A DNA stretch of 5,288 bases, from assembly GCA_019911985.1 (NCBI GenBank), contig JAIOJO010000349.1:1-5288 (forward strand). Direction: 5' to 3'. This document shows positions 5,283-5,288 of this stretch, in pieces (positions within the stretch are counted from its first letter, which is position 1; each line of letters starts with the position of its first letter). This stretch comes from Sulfuricellaceae bacterium. GTDB lineage: Bacteria; Pseudomonadota; Gammaproteobacteria; Burkholderiales; UBA9220. The position numbers were made by a program, and so were the translations under genes. The notes under the pieces were generated by a model. It did no database searches and was not told the DNA's origin. It saw nothing but the letters and a program-made list of their open reading frames with translations.

Positions 5283-5288
5283 CCTTAC

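Overview
The window reads as an ordinary stretch of a moderately GC-rich proteobacterial chromosome, most likely gammaproteobacterial. Supporting this are a UbiB-type ubiquinone protein, a PpiA-like periplasmic cyclophilin and a DapF with the usual two catalytic cysteines. I cannot fix the genus. No phage, conjugative, CRISPR, rRNA or tRNA feature is visible.

Layout. Positions 1-350 (+) hold the 3' end of ubiB. A short spacer with a TATAAT box (401-406) leads to a sodium:solute symporter family permease (440-1954, +) that ends in a histidine-rich tail. A GTG-started TrmB-like methyltransferase follows after 27 bp (1982-2656, +). Then comes a secreted cyclophilin, ppiA-like (2688-3278, +), with its own Shine-Dalgarno site and a possible promoter inside the end of the methyltransferase gene. 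A compact hairpin (3277-3292) separates it from the convergent minus-strand pair: dapF (5105-4269) followed after 15 bp by a DHH/DHHA1 phosphoesterase (4253-3297). The last ~180 bp (5106-5288) hold the dapF leader and, farther upstream, a large imperfect palindrome (5182-5282) that looks like a small non-coding interspersed repeat.

How the genes fit together. These are mostly housekeeping genes of unrelated pathways: quinone synthesis, solute uptake, a probable RNA methyltransferase, periplasmic protein folding, and lysine/peptidoglycan precursor synthesis. The dapF-DHH pair is the only arrangement that clearly looks like a two-gene operon; the symporter-methyltransferase pair may be co-transcribed.

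I did not find a convincing new system. The points most worth a second look are the palindromic repeat upstream of dapF, the Asn-for-Asp changes in the TrmB-like protein, the His-rich tail and the membrane-embedded lysine of the symporter, and a possible stem-loop covering the dapF ribosome binding site.
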